NCBI RefSeq assembly: GCF_002005465.1
Contig: NZ_CP014691.1
Coordinates: 1,178,001 to 1,242,000 of the forward strand
From: Neoasaia chiangmaiensis
Lineage (GTDB): Bacteria; Pseudomonadota; Alphaproteobacteria; Acetobacterales; Acetobacteraceae
Direction of reading: 5' to 3'
Length of the DNA: 64,000 nucleotides
Position numbers and translations under genes: made by a program. Every line of letters begins with the position of its first letter. Position 1 is the stretch's first letter. Under the pieces are notes generated by a model. That model did not search any database. It had not been told where the DNA came from and worked only from the letters and a program-made list of their open reading frames with translations. This document shows positions 37,799 through 46,577 of the stretch, one piece after another.

Positions 37799-40700
37799 AT
37801 GGCAAGTATTCTTCAGCGTCTTGGGCATTCCGGCTTGTTCGACGCGGCCTTTTACCTGACACGCAACCCCGATCTGCGTTCGCTGGGCACAGGCGCCCTT
37901 GCCCACTATCACCACCACGGCTGGCGCGAAGGGCGCAAACCCAACCCTTATTTCGATCCCGGCTGGTATCTTTCCCAAAACCGCGATGTGTCAGGCGATC
38001 CGCTGCTGCATTACGTCTGCCATGGCGAGCGCGAGGGCCGACGGCCAATCGCATGGTTCGACCCGGCCTGGTACGCGCGACAACATTGCGTCCCGGAAAA
38101 CATGCTGGCCCTGGCGCATTATCTCGCCAATCGCCACCGGGCGGACATCCGCCCCCTGCCGGAATTCGATCCCGCCTTCTACCTGCGAACATATCCGGAC
38201 GTCGCCGCCTCGGGTCTGGACCCGCTCGAACACTATATGATCCAAGGGTTCCGCGAGGTTCGACGCCCGTTCGAAGGGTTCGATCCCATCTTCTACCGGA
38301 CGCGCTACCTGCGGCACGCGCCGGACACCAATCCGCTGCTGCATTTCATCGAACACCGCACGCGCCCTGGCGTCCATCCCGCCCTCCCGGAAGAAGAAAC
38401 AACCATCCCGCGCGAGGTGCGACGCCGCACCCTGCCGGGACCGTTTTTCGAGGAGCGTCGCCCGCTTCCCGACAGCGCCATCCGGCGCGCCCGAGTGCTG
38501 GCTTATTATCTGCCGCAGTTCCACGCCAACCCCGAAAACGATCGCTGGTGGGGCAAGGGCTTCACGGAATGGACCAACGTGGCGCGCGGCATGCCGCGCT
38601 TTGCGGATCATTACCAGCCACGCGTGCCGCGCGATCTCGGCCATTACACGCTGGACGACCCCGACATCCTCGCGCGTCAGGCGCAGATGGCACATGAAGC
38701 CGGAATCGAAGGCTTCGTTTTCTATTTCTACTGGTTCAATGGCGCACGCCTGCTGGATGGTCCGCTGGAACTGCTTCTGGCCAACCCCACCATCGACATG
38801 CCGTTCTGCCTCATGTGGGCGAATGAAAACTGGAGCCGCCGCTGGGACGGGTCGGACAACGATATCCTGATCGCGCAGGACTATCGACCGGAAGACGATG
38901 CCGACCTCGTCGATTGCCTGGCGAGACACATGGCGGACCGACGCTACATCCGTATCGGCAGCCGACCGCTGCTGATGATCTACCGACCCGGCACGATCCC
39001 CGATCCGGTCACCAGCATCGGGCGCTGGCGCAACCTGTTCCGCGAACGGCATGGCGAAGACCCCATTTTCATCATGGGGCAGGCATTCAAGGACAACGAC
39101 CCCCGTGCTTTCGGCATGGACGGCGCCATCGAATTTCCACCGCACAAGTTGCTGGACAGCTCCCCGCTCATCAACGAACGGCTGCATGTCCTGGACGATG
39201 ACTTCACGGCCCAGGTCTACGATTATGGCGAGGCCGTCGATCAGGCCCTTGCCGCCCCGACGCCTGACTTCCCGCTGATCCGCACTGCCGCGCCATCGTG
39301 GGATAACGATGCCCGGCGGCAGGGGCATGGCCTCGTCCTGCACGGCTCGACGCCGCCGCTTTACGAACGCTGGCTGGCCGGGCTGGTGGAGCGCGCGCGC
39401 CGTGCCCCGTTCTTCGGCGAGCCGATCGTGTGCATCAATGCCTGGAACGAATGGGCGGAAGGCGCCTATCTCGAACCCGACCAGCATTTCGGCGCCGCCT
39501 ATCTGAACGCCACCGCACGCGCCAGCACAGGCTTCGAGCATGCAAGGCGAAACGGCCGACTTCTGCTTGTGGGCCACGATGCCTTCCCGGCTGGCGCGCA
39601 AGCGCTTCTGCTGGCGATCGGGCGCCAGCTCAAGGCGCAGCATGGGGTCGATATCCTCTTCGTGCTGCTCGACGACGGCGCAATGATCGAGCGCTACCGT
39701 GCCGTCGCGCCGACGGAGATCCTGACGGCCGGCAAGGTGGCGACGCGACAGCGCCTGCAGGCGCTGCGTCAGGACGGCTATACCAGCGCCCTCGTCAACA
39801 GCGCCGCCTCGACGCCCTTCGCCGCCGACCTGCATGCGGCCGGAATCGACTTCACGCTCCTTCAGCACGAACTGCCCAATCTGCTGCGGCAACGCAATCT
39901 GCAGGCATCATTGGCGCATGCCTGCCAACTGGCACGCGACGTCATCGTTCCCGCCGCGTCCCTCATCGATCCCAGAATACCCGTCACCCCGACGATCCTG
40001 CCGCAGGGCCTTTACACGCCGGCTGTCTTCAGCCCCTCGTCGCGCGATGCGAAACGCGCCGGATTGGGTCTGGGCACACGTGACAGACTGATCGTCGGTG
40101 CCGGCTATGCCGATATGCGCAAGGGCTTCGACCTGTTCCTGCAACTCTGGCAACGTCTGCATGTCAGCGGCGCTACAGGTGCGCGTAATGTCGGCGCGAC
40201 GCATTTCCTATGGATCGGAGATATCGATCCCAGTCTGCGCGAGGGGCTTGATCCCGATATCAGCCTGGCCATTTCGCTGGGCACCTTCCATATGCCGGGC
40301 CATTGCCCCGACATAACGCCCTATCTATGCGCAGCAGACGCTTTCGCGCTCACCTCCCGCGAAGATCCCTACCCATCGGTCGTGCTCGAAGCCCTGGCCA
40401 CCGGCCTTCCATGCAGCACCTTCGCCCGCAGCGGCGGCATCCCGCAACTGTTGCAGCTTATCCTCACAGAAGGCGACGCCGGTCATGCCGTCGTACCCCA
40501 GGGCGATCTCTCCGCCATGGCACGCGCGATCATGACGGCCGCGCGAATCTCGGCATCGCGCGCCAGTAGTGAGCGCCGGCTGATCGGCCGCCGACATGCC
40601 GACAGGTTTTCGTTTCCCGCCTACGTCGAAACACTTCATCAATACCTTGCGCCGAAAACACCACGCCTTTCCATCGTCGTGCTGTCTTATAATTATGCGC

Positions 40701-41527
40701 GCTATCTGGCAGGACGCCTTGCCTCCATCTTCACGCAGCACGTCCCGGTTCTGGAAATCATCGTGCTGGACGATGCCTCGACAGACGACAGCGTGGCCGT
40801 TGCGCGTCAGGTCAGCAAGGAATGGCAACGCACCATCCGCATCGTCGCCGGCCGCCACAATTCCGGCTCCGTCTTCTCGCAATGGCGCCGCGCCGTCGAA
40901 CGGGCGCGCGGCGACTGGATCTGGATTGCGGAAGCGGACGATCTCTCCGAACCGAGCCACATGGCAACGCTCCTCGCGGCTCTCGAACAGGCGCCTACAG
41001 CCGTCATGGCGTTCTGCGACAGCCGCTCGATCAATGAGGACGGCGCACCCGTCAGCAGCAGCTACAAGCCCTATTATGCCGAAAGCGTCGGCAGCCGCCT
41101 CGAACGCGACAGCCTGCACAAGGGACGCGCCTTCGTGCGTGAATGCCTGGGCGAACGGAATCTGATCATGAATGTGAGCAGCGCCATCTTTGCCCGCAAA
41201 CCACTGCGCGCGGCACTGGCGCGCTGTCAGGACGAACTGGCCGAACTGAAAGTCGCAGGCGACTGGCGGCTGTATGTCGAATTGCTGGATCAGCCCAGGG
41301 CAGACGTCGTGTACGTCGCGGATGCCCTCAACATCCACCGTCGCCATGCATCCTCAGCCACCCATTCACTGGCGCTTGAACGTCATCTGGCGGAGATCGT
41401 CCGTATTCAGGACGTTATTGCCGCGCGGTTCGGTCAGGAGGACGATCTTCGCATGCGTCAGCATGCGTACCGCCGCGCCCTCATTCGACAATTCGGCCTG
41501 GGTCCGAGATCGATTGCCGCTGAGTAA
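37799..41527 (+). CDS. Multidomain glycan-synthesis protein: repeat region, GH99/WbsX-like domain, GT4 and GT2 glycosyltransferases
   Basis: 1242 residues. (1) ~1-195: about five copies of a short motif of the kind 'FDPxxYLxxxPDVxxxxxDPLxHYxxxGxxEGRxP', known in surface-polysaccharide glycosyltransferases. (2) ~225-575: GH99-like WbsX domain with 'LAYYLPQFHANPEND', 'WWGKGFTEWTNVA', 'FCLMWANENWSRRWDG' and 'INAWNEWAEGAYLEP'. (3) ~585-920: GT-B family 4 transferase with 'VGAGYADMRKGFDLF' and 'TSREDPYPSVVLEALATGLP'. (4) ~955-1170: GT-A family 2 transferase with 'SIVVLSYNYARYLAGRL', 'VLDDASTDDS' and 'WIAEADDLSEP'. There is no signal peptide, so it probably acts in the cytoplasm on O-antigen or capsule assembly. 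The ribosome-binding site is poor. It stands alone with no other polysaccharide genes beside it. Confidence 0.92.
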   Translation: MASILQRLGHSGLFDAAFYLTRNPDLRSLGTGALAHYHHHGWREGRKPNPYFDPGWYLSQNRDVSGDPLLHYVCHGEREGRRPIAWFDPAWYARQHCVPENMLALAHYLANRHRADIRPLPEFDPAFYLRTYPDVAASGLDPLEHYMIQGFREVRRPFEGFDPIFYRTRYLRHAPDTNPLLHFIEHRTRPGVHPALPEEETTIPREVRRRTLPGPFFEERRPLPDSAIRRARVLAYYLPQFHANPENDRWWGKGFTEWTNVARGMPRFADHYQPRVPRDLGHYTLDDPDILARQAQMAHEAGIEGFVFYFYWFNGARLLDGPLELLLANPTIDMPFCLMWANENWSRRWDGSDNDILIAQDYRPEDDADLVDCLARHMADRRYIRIGSRPLLMIYRPGTIPDPVTSIGRWRNLFRERHGEDPIFIMGQAFKDNDPRAFGMDGAIEFPPHKLLDSSPLINERLHVLDDDFTAQVYDYGEAVDQALAAPTPDFPLIRTAAPSWDNDARRQGHGLVLHGSTPPLYERWLAGLVERARRAPFFGEPIVCINAWNEWAEGAYLEPDQHFGAAYLNATARASTGFEHARRNGRLLLVGHDAFPAGAQALLLAIGRQLKAQHGVDILFVLLDDGAMIERYRAVAPTEILTAGKVATRQRLQALRQDGYTSALVNSAASTPFAADLHAAGIDFTLLQHELPNLLRQRNLQASLAHACQLARDVIVPAASLIDPRIPVTPTILPQGLYTPAVFSPSSRDAKRAGLGLGTRDRLIVGAGYADMRKGFDLFLQLWQRLHVSGATGARNVGATHFLWIGDIDPSLREGLDPDISLAISLGTFHMPGHCPDITPYLCAADAFALTSREDPYPSVVLEALATGLPCSTFARSGGIPQLLQLILTEGDAGHAVVPQGDLSAMARAIMTAARISASRASSERRLIGRRHADRFSFPAYVETLHQYLAPKTPRLSIVVLSYNYARYLAGRLASIFTQHVPVLEIIVLDDASTDDSVAVARQVSKEWQRTIRIVAGRHNSGSVFSQWRRAVERARGDWIWIAEADDLSEPSHMATLLAALEQAPTAVMAFCDSRSINEDGAPVSSSYKPYYAESVGSRLERDSLHKGRAFVRECLGERNLIMNVSSAIFARKPLRAALARCQDELAELKVAGDWRLYVELLDQPRADVVYVADALNIHRRHASSATHSLALERHLAEIVRIQDVIAARFGQEDDLRMRQHAYRRALIRQFGLGPRSIAAE

Positions 41528-41945
41528 CGCCGCGGCATCCCGAAGGGGCGGCAACGGGTCGGCTGGCACCAGACCACGATATCGATGCGGCGACCGGCAC
41601 GATCGACACCCCGCATCAAGAAACACCGCCTGACGAGGAGGAAAACGATACGCCAATAAAATTACCGCTCTTCATTTCAGATCGCGAATTGTGCCATTCT
41701 GACTTGCGGAAAGAAGCCATACAGATGCACATTCCGGCAATATAAGATGAACAATACAAGAACATAAAAACACCGAATCAGCAAAAAACTTTCAGTATCC
41801 TTGCTTGAATAGATCGTGAAATCATAGTTAATTAGCATTACACATCTGTGTTTTCTCAACGTGTGCCGGCAGGCGCATCGTCATAACATCCAATCAACAA
41901 GTCACGGGGAGCCTGCTCCGCCGTCTTCTGAGAAGGATGATATCG
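41528..41945. other. A/T-richer intergenic region before the repeat gene, no supported gene
   Basis: About 420 bp. From ~41650 it is clearly richer in A and T than the rest of the window. A 60-codon hydrophobic minus-strand frame is present but has no convincing start signal. It should contain the promoter of the tandem-repeat gene; I found no -35/-10 pair good enough to mark. Confidence 0.5.
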
Positions 41946-42557
41946 ATGCGCTTCAAGAATTTTTTCTTCGCCGCCATTCTGGGTCTGGCGACGGTCGCCG
42001 CCTCCCCGAACACCCACTCCGACGCGAAGACACAGACCACCAAGGTCGCCAGCCTTCGTCAGTGGCCCGCCCCCAACGCAACCCGCGTCGCAAGCCTCCG
42101 CCAGTGGCCCGCCCCTAACGCAATCCGCGTCGCAAGCCTCCGCCAGTGGCCCGCTCCTAACGCAATCCGCGTCGCAAGCCTCCGCCAGTGGCCCGCTCCT
42201 AACGCAACCCGCGTCGCAAGCCTCCGCCAGTGGCCCGCCCCCAACGCAACCCGCGTCGCAAGCCTCCGCCAGTGGCCCGCCCCTAACGCAATCCGCGTCG
42301 CAAGCCTCCGCCAGTGGCCCGCCCCTAACGCAATCCGCGTCGCAAGCCTCCGCCAGTGGCCCGCTCCTAACGCAATCCGCGTCGCAAGCCTCCGCCAGTG
42401 GCCCGCTCCTAACGCAATCCGCGTCGCAAGCCTCCGCCAGTGGCCCGCCCCTAACGCAATCCGCGTCGCAAGCCTCCGCCAGTGGCCCGCTCCTAACGCA
42501 ATCCGCGTCGCAAGCCTCCGCCAGTGGCCCGCTCCTAACGCAACCCGCGTCGCCTAA
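41946..42557 (+). CDS. Secreted tandem-repeat protein, 12 copies of a 14-residue Arg/Trp/Pro unit
   Basis: 203 residues. The first ~22 form a signal peptide ('MRFKNFFFAAILGLATVAAS', cleavage near AAS-P), then ~10 linker residues, then twelve repeats of RVASLRQWPAPNA(I/T), ending with a partial unit 'RVA' before the stop. AGAAGGA lies 8 nt before this ATG, fixing the start; an ATG three codons earlier overlaps the site. Each unit is cationic with one Trp and two Pro. The two bases that vary silently between units (GCC/GCT, CCC/CCT) are synonymous in this frame and a third gives Ile/Thr, which supports coding. The first unit differs most in codons (for example CTT CGT) while inner units are nearly identical, as expected of recent repeat expansion. 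No family recognised. It could be a multi-copy peptide precursor, a periplasmic or surface repeat protein, or an antimicrobial or signalling peptide source; none is shown. Confidence 0.72.
   Translation: MRFKNFFFAAILGLATVAASPNTHSDAKTQTTKVASLRQWPAPNATRVASLRQWPAPNAIRVASLRQWPAPNAIRVASLRQWPAPNATRVASLRQWPAPNATRVASLRQWPAPNAIRVASLRQWPAPNAIRVASLRQWPAPNAIRVASLRQWPAPNAIRVASLRQWPAPNAIRVASLRQWPAPNAIRVASLRQWPAPNATRVA
42042..42545 (+). repeat. Twelve tandem copies of a 42-bp repeat
   Basis: Perfect 42-bp periodicity across 504 bp. Variation is confined mainly to three positions per unit, plus extra silent changes in the first unit. As 42 is a multiple of three, change in copy number keeps the reading frame. 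It is not a CRISPR array: there are no unique spacers and no cas genes. Confidence 0.97.
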
Positions 42558-42676
42558 CGCCAGTAATTTTTCAGAACAAACTGTTCTTCCGACACCATTG
42601 AGATGTTACAATCTCTATTATTGGGGTCAGCCACCGAACATTGCGTATTTCTTAGAATTAGCGCAGTATATCGCCA

Positions 42677-45511
42677 ATGCGACGCTGCGCTCACATATTG
42701 CCATTGTTTGGCCTGATATTGATTGCGGCATGGGTATTTCCCAGCGTTGCCCAAACCATTTTGCCTCGTTTCTATACAAGCGCCAATGGAATCTCCGACC
42801 AGGAGATCCATTCCATATCCCAGCTTCATGATGGCCGCCTCCTCATCGGGTCGGAAAACGGATTCTCCATCTGGAATGGCTACAAATCCGTAAATATCGA
42901 CAACTCGAACAATCCCAGATTGCGAGGCTTCGCTTTATGGTCGCTTGTCGACGATCACGATACTGTCTTCGTATCATACCTCAAACAAATTGCCGTTTTC
43001 CGACCTGCCTCCAGCCTGTCCACGTTCAGGAATTACAAGCTGGCATGGATCGGCCCCAGACTGAACGCCCAGTTTCCTCGCCAGGCGACCTTCTGGAAAG
43101 ATGGCGTCATTATTGCTGGTGATAACAAACTTCTGTTCCTGAAACCTTACGGCGATAGTTACCGTCTGGAAGATGCGAATATCTCAAGTGGCCTGAAAAC
43201 CGAATCCATACAGGACACGTCGGCAATATATACCGATACGCGGGAAGTATGGGTGGGCGGCCATCATGGTCGCTTTTGCGTGTTATCCTCCAATCTGCCG
43301 AAATGTTATGGTGTCATGAACGGTCTTCCCGACGAACGGGTCGATGACATCAACCAGCTCAGCCCGGGCATCGCTCAAATCAGAACAGTAAATCATCTGA
43401 TTACACTGGACACGATGACAGGCCGTTCCACGAGCCATCGGCTGGAGTTCACACCCAAAAGCCTTGCCAATCTTGGCAATTTTCTAAACCTCTCTCCCAA
43501 TGGACAAGGTGCATTCGTTACACAAATTGCCGGCGGCATTGCATCGGTTTCCCACAATCAGATCACCTACGAGCGTCTGTCTCTGGAACTATCATCGATC
43601 TTTCTCGGCCGGAGCTTCATTGACCGGCAACAAAACCTTTGGCTGGGAACGATTGGCAGAGGCCTTATCCGGGCTGTGGGTTTTCAGAGCATTACGAAAT
43701 ACGCAAAATCCACGGGCTTGTCCGGCAACAACATATGGCAGGTTTTACCAACAGATCACGATCTGGCATGGGTCGCCTCCGATGGCGGACTGGACTTGCT
43801 TGACTATAAAAATCAGCATTTCCTTAGACATTACGATATCTCATCTTATGCACTTACGATGGATCATTCGAACCATTTATGGTCCTCTACCGATCTTGAT
43901 ACAGTATTTTCTATCGACACAAAAAGCCTGCGCGAAAGAAGTTATCGGGTGTCAAACGTAAACCAGATACTTGTTTCAAAAAACAATACCATATGGTTTC
44001 TTACGCAAGAGGGAATATTTTCCCTCAACCCGGACAATTTTTCAACACATGATCCTCAACCGGAAATTTCCGGATCGGCCCCCAGCGGCATTTTTTCCGC
44101 AGACAATATCTTCTGGGTCATCATCAACGATCGAATTTACTACCGGCTGGACGACGGCATCTTCCGTAAACTCGATCTCCCTTGGCCAAAGCAGAACTTC
44201 CAACCGACAGCTCTCAGCATGTGTGGTAAAAATATTTTATGCGTCGGCGGCCAAGGCGGTTTGTTTCGGATAAAATATGAGAAGAATGTTTCTCGCGTCG
44301 TATCGATCGATGCATTCGAGGCGTTTCGATCCAGCACAATATACAGCCTTCTTACCGATCGCCGGCATTGGCTCTGGGCTGGCACGGAGCACGGCCTGTC
44401 CGTTTTCAACGGCACGGATTGGGTAACCGTCACGACAGCCGACGGATTGGCCGCCAATGACCTGAACCAGAACGCCCTTGCCGAAGGACCGGACGGCACG
44501 ATCTGGGCCGGCACATCGAACGGCCTGTCTCATATCCTGCATCCTGACGATCTGTTTCATAAGCGCAATTTGCAGCCGTTCATCGATGCTGTCCAAATCG
44601 GCAACACAGATTATGCCGGGCAGCGAATCCCCTATCGATCGGCGCCCCTCACTTTTCATTTCGGCACACTGGATTTTCGGGACGACCTCGGCATTCATTT
44701 TCAATATCGGCTGGATGGGATCGACAACAACTGGATCGACACAGAAGGCAGCACCGCACGCTACCCGAACGTCCCTTCCGGCACCCACCGATTCGCCGTG
44801 CGGGCGATCAATGCCGACAAGCATCAAATCTCGACGCCCGTTTACTTCACTGTCATTATGGATGTTCCGATGTGGCGGTCCATACCCGTCATCCTGCTCT
44901 ACGTTCTGATGGCCGTGGTCGTGGGATACGGCATCCAGAACTGGCGCCTCGATTACATTCTGCGCCAGACACACATCCTGGAACGCCGCGTGGCCGAACA
45001 AACGGCGGAACTGGCGCGACAGGCCAGAACCGACAGCCTCACCGGCCTGTTCAACCGTGGCGCCATCCAGGAAAAGCTGCAGGAACTCAAAAACGGCATA
45101 CACTTGCGCAAGCATGTCTACATCATGCTGCTCGACATCGATTTCTTCAAACAGATCAATGACGTCCACGGCCATGTCGCAGGAGACGAAGTTCTGGTGG
45201 AATTCGCGCATCGCCTGACCGGCAGTCTACTGGCACATGGCGAGTATGCCGGTCGCTATGGTGGCGAAGAGTTTCTTCTCGTCCTGCTCTGCGCGCCGTC
45301 TCTCATCCAAAATCGCATCAAGACCATTCGCCAGGCCGTGACAACAGATATGTTTCCGGTGACTGGCGCGCTTATCAACGTGACTTTCAGCGCCGGCGTC
45401 ACGCGCCTCGACCCCGGCGAAGACTGGCCGACAGCCATGAAACGCGCCGATCAGGCCCTGTATGCCGTTAAACACAGTGGGCGAAACGACACTTTTTTCG
45501 CGACCGAGTAG
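42677..45511 (+). CDS. Periplasmic-sensor diguanylate cyclase (Reg_prop / Y_Y_Y / GGDEF)
   Basis: 944 residues. A signal peptide (~1-25, 'ILPLFGLILIAAWVFPSVAQ') is followed by a ~650-residue periplasmic beta-propeller of two-component-regulator repeats ('GISDQEIHSISQLHDGRLLIGSENG', 'GLSGNNIWQVLPTDHDLAWVASDGGL' and 'GLAANDLNQNALAEGPDGTIWAGTSNGL' in pieces), then a Y_Y_Y domain ('FQYRLDGIDNNWIDT'), one transmembrane helix (~732-755), a short coiled coil, and a GGDEF domain with 'RTDSLTGLFNRG', 'LLDIDFFKQINDVHGH' and active site 'RYGGEEF' (~862). It makes c-di-GMP from GTP in response to a periplasmic ligand. The usual RxxD inhibitory site reads AHGE, so product feedback is probably lost. No good ribosome-binding site is visible. 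Less G/C-rich than its neighbours. Confidence 0.9.
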   Translation: MRRCAHILPLFGLILIAAWVFPSVAQTILPRFYTSANGISDQEIHSISQLHDGRLLIGSENGFSIWNGYKSVNIDNSNNPRLRGFALWSLVDDHDTVFVSYLKQIAVFRPASSLSTFRNYKLAWIGPRLNAQFPRQATFWKDGVIIAGDNKLLFLKPYGDSYRLEDANISSGLKTESIQDTSAIYTDTREVWVGGHHGRFCVLSSNLPKCYGVMNGLPDERVDDINQLSPGIAQIRTVNHLITLDTMTGRSTSHRLEFTPKSLANLGNFLNLSPNGQGAFVTQIAGGIASVSHNQITYERLSLELSSIFLGRSFIDRQQNLWLGTIGRGLIRAVGFQSITKYAKSTGLSGNNIWQVLPTDHDLAWVASDGGLDLLDYKNQHFLRHYDISSYALTMDHSNHLWSSTDLDTVFSIDTKSLRERSYRVSNVNQILVSKNNTIWFLTQEGIFSLNPDNFSTHDPQPEISGSAPSGIFSADNIFWVIINDRIYYRLDDGIFRKLDLPWPKQNFQPTALSMCGKNILCVGGQGGLFRIKYEKNVSRVVSIDAFEAFRSSTIYSLLTDRRHWLWAGTEHGLSVFNGTDWVTVTTADGLAANDLNQNALAEGPDGTIWAGTSNGLSHILHPDDLFHKRNLQPFIDAVQIGNTDYAGQRIPYRSAPLTFHFGTLDFRDDLGIHFQYRLDGIDNNWIDTEGSTARYPNVPSGTHRFAVRAINADKHQISTPVYFTVIMDVPMWRSIPVILLYVLMAVVVGYGIQNWRLDYILRQTHILERRVAEQTAELARQARTDSLTGLFNRGAIQEKLQELKNGIHLRKHVYIMLLDIDFFKQINDVHGHVAGDEVLVEFAHRLTGSLLAHGEYAGRYGGEEFLLVLLCAPSLIQNRIKTIRQAVTTDMFPVTGALINVTFSAGVTRLDPGEDWPTAMKRADQALYAVKHSGRNDTFFATE

Positions 45512-45632
45512 AACCTGCGCAACTCTTACAGCCGCAAACCTGACTGGACGCCGTATGACACAGCCGCCGGATCGCCATATCGTAAGGTGACGACTGCCCT
45601 TTCCCGGCAGTCGAAGACTTGTGGAAATCAGC

Positions 45633-46577
45633 ATGACGACACTGATCCTGAAACCCGTCTCTCCAGCCGAACGATCGCAATGGATCGACGCATTTCATGC
45701 CGCCGACCCCACGCTGACCATCATCGACTGGGACGATCCATCGGTCCCTCCCGAGACAGTCGACTACGCATTCGCATGGCAACCGGAAGGCCGCCGAATC
45801 GCCGCCATGCCCAACCTTCGTGCCGTCATCAGCCCGGCGGCCGGGCTGGATCATATCCTGCGCGACCCCGCCTTCCCCCGTGACATGCCGCTCTATCGCA
45901 TGGGCACGCAGGAGACCGTCGATCAGATGGGCGATTACGTATGCTGGGCAGCCCTGACACTCGTTCGGGACGCATGGCGATGGGCCGAAGCCCAGGCACG
46001 GCAGGAATGGTCGCCATGGCTCAATCAGACACGAACCGCCGCGACGACGACCGTGGGCGTCATGGGCCTTGGCGAACTGGGCCGCGCCACGGCGCTACGT
46101 CTCAAGGCGTTGGGGTTTCAGGTATGTGGCTGGGCGCGCAGCGCGCATCATATCGACGGTGTGGATACATTCGCCGGTGACGACGCCTTCATTCCCTTCC
46201 TGAACCGGACCGATATCCTTGTGAGTCTGCTGCCCGCCACATCACAGACCGCCGGCATTCTCGGAAAGAAGACATTTGCCCATCTACGCCCACAAGCGTC
46301 GATCATCAGCGTCGGGCGCGGAAGCCAGCTGATCGCCCAGGATCTCGTGGATGCGATTAACAGTAACGTTCTCCGTGGCGCCGTTCTCGACGTCGTTCCA
46401 CAGGAACCGCTCCCGCAGGATTCCCCGCTCTGGACATGCCGCGGCGTAACGATCTCGCCGCATATGGCATCCGAGGCATCATACAGGGATCGTGCGGCTT
46501 ATGCCGTATCCGTCATCCATCAGATTGAAGCGGGAAAACAGCCTGCGTTGCGCTACGATCCGGCGAAAGGTTACTGA
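45633..46577 (+). CDS. Glyoxylate/hydroxypyruvate reductase A-like 2-hydroxyacid dehydrogenase
   Basis: 314-residue NAD(P)-dependent D-2-hydroxyacid dehydrogenase of the GhrA group. 'ISPAAGLDHIL', 'VGVMGLGELGRATALRLKALGF' (Rossmann loop), 'LLPATSQTAGI', 'IISVGRGSQL' (catalytic Arg region), 'DVVPQEPLPQDSPLW' (Glu) and 'ISPHMASEA' (catalytic His) are present. It reduces glyoxylate or hydroxypyruvate. GGAA sits 7 nt before the ATG. Its 3' end overlaps the convergent threonine aldolase gene by 7 bp. Confidence 0.93.
   Translation: MTTLILKPVSPAERSQWIDAFHAADPTLTIIDWDDPSVPPETVDYAFAWQPEGRRIAAMPNLRAVISPAAGLDHILRDPAFPRDMPLYRMGTQETVDQMGDYVCWAALTLVRDAWRWAEAQARQEWSPWLNQTRTAATTTVGVMGLGELGRATALRLKALGFQVCGWARSAHHIDGVDTFAGDDAFIPFLNRTDILVSLLPATSQTAGILGKKTFAHLRPQASIISVGRGSQLIAQDLVDAINSNVLRGAVLDVVPQEPLPQDSPLWTCRGVTISPHMASEASYRDRAAYAVSVIHQIEAGKQPALRYDPAKGY

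Noticed and set aside
37991-39892. Large antisense frame opposite the multidomain glycosyltransferase
   Set aside because: No recognisable domains; the plus strand carries continuous family motifs over the same bases.
41677-41859. 60-codon hydrophobic minus-strand frame in the A/T-rich intergenic region
   Set aside because: No ribosome-binding site, and hydrophobic codons are expected by chance in A/T-rich sequence.
42059-42540. Minus-strand repeat ORF (GAGHWRRLATRIAL units)
   Set aside because: A 42-bp repeat without stops is open in several frames by necessity. This frame has no signal peptide or ribosome-binding site and is stopped by the first unit, whereas the plus frame has both start signals.
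42042-42545. CRISPR array
   Set aside because: The 42-bp units are contiguous with no unique spacers, there are no cas genes, and the array is in frame behind a signal peptide.
41941-42831. Another plus-strand frame open through the repeats (SQASASGPPLTQSA units) into the cyclase gene
   Set aside because: It has no start codon before the repeats, and the variable positions between units all change the residue in that frame, unlike the chosen frame.
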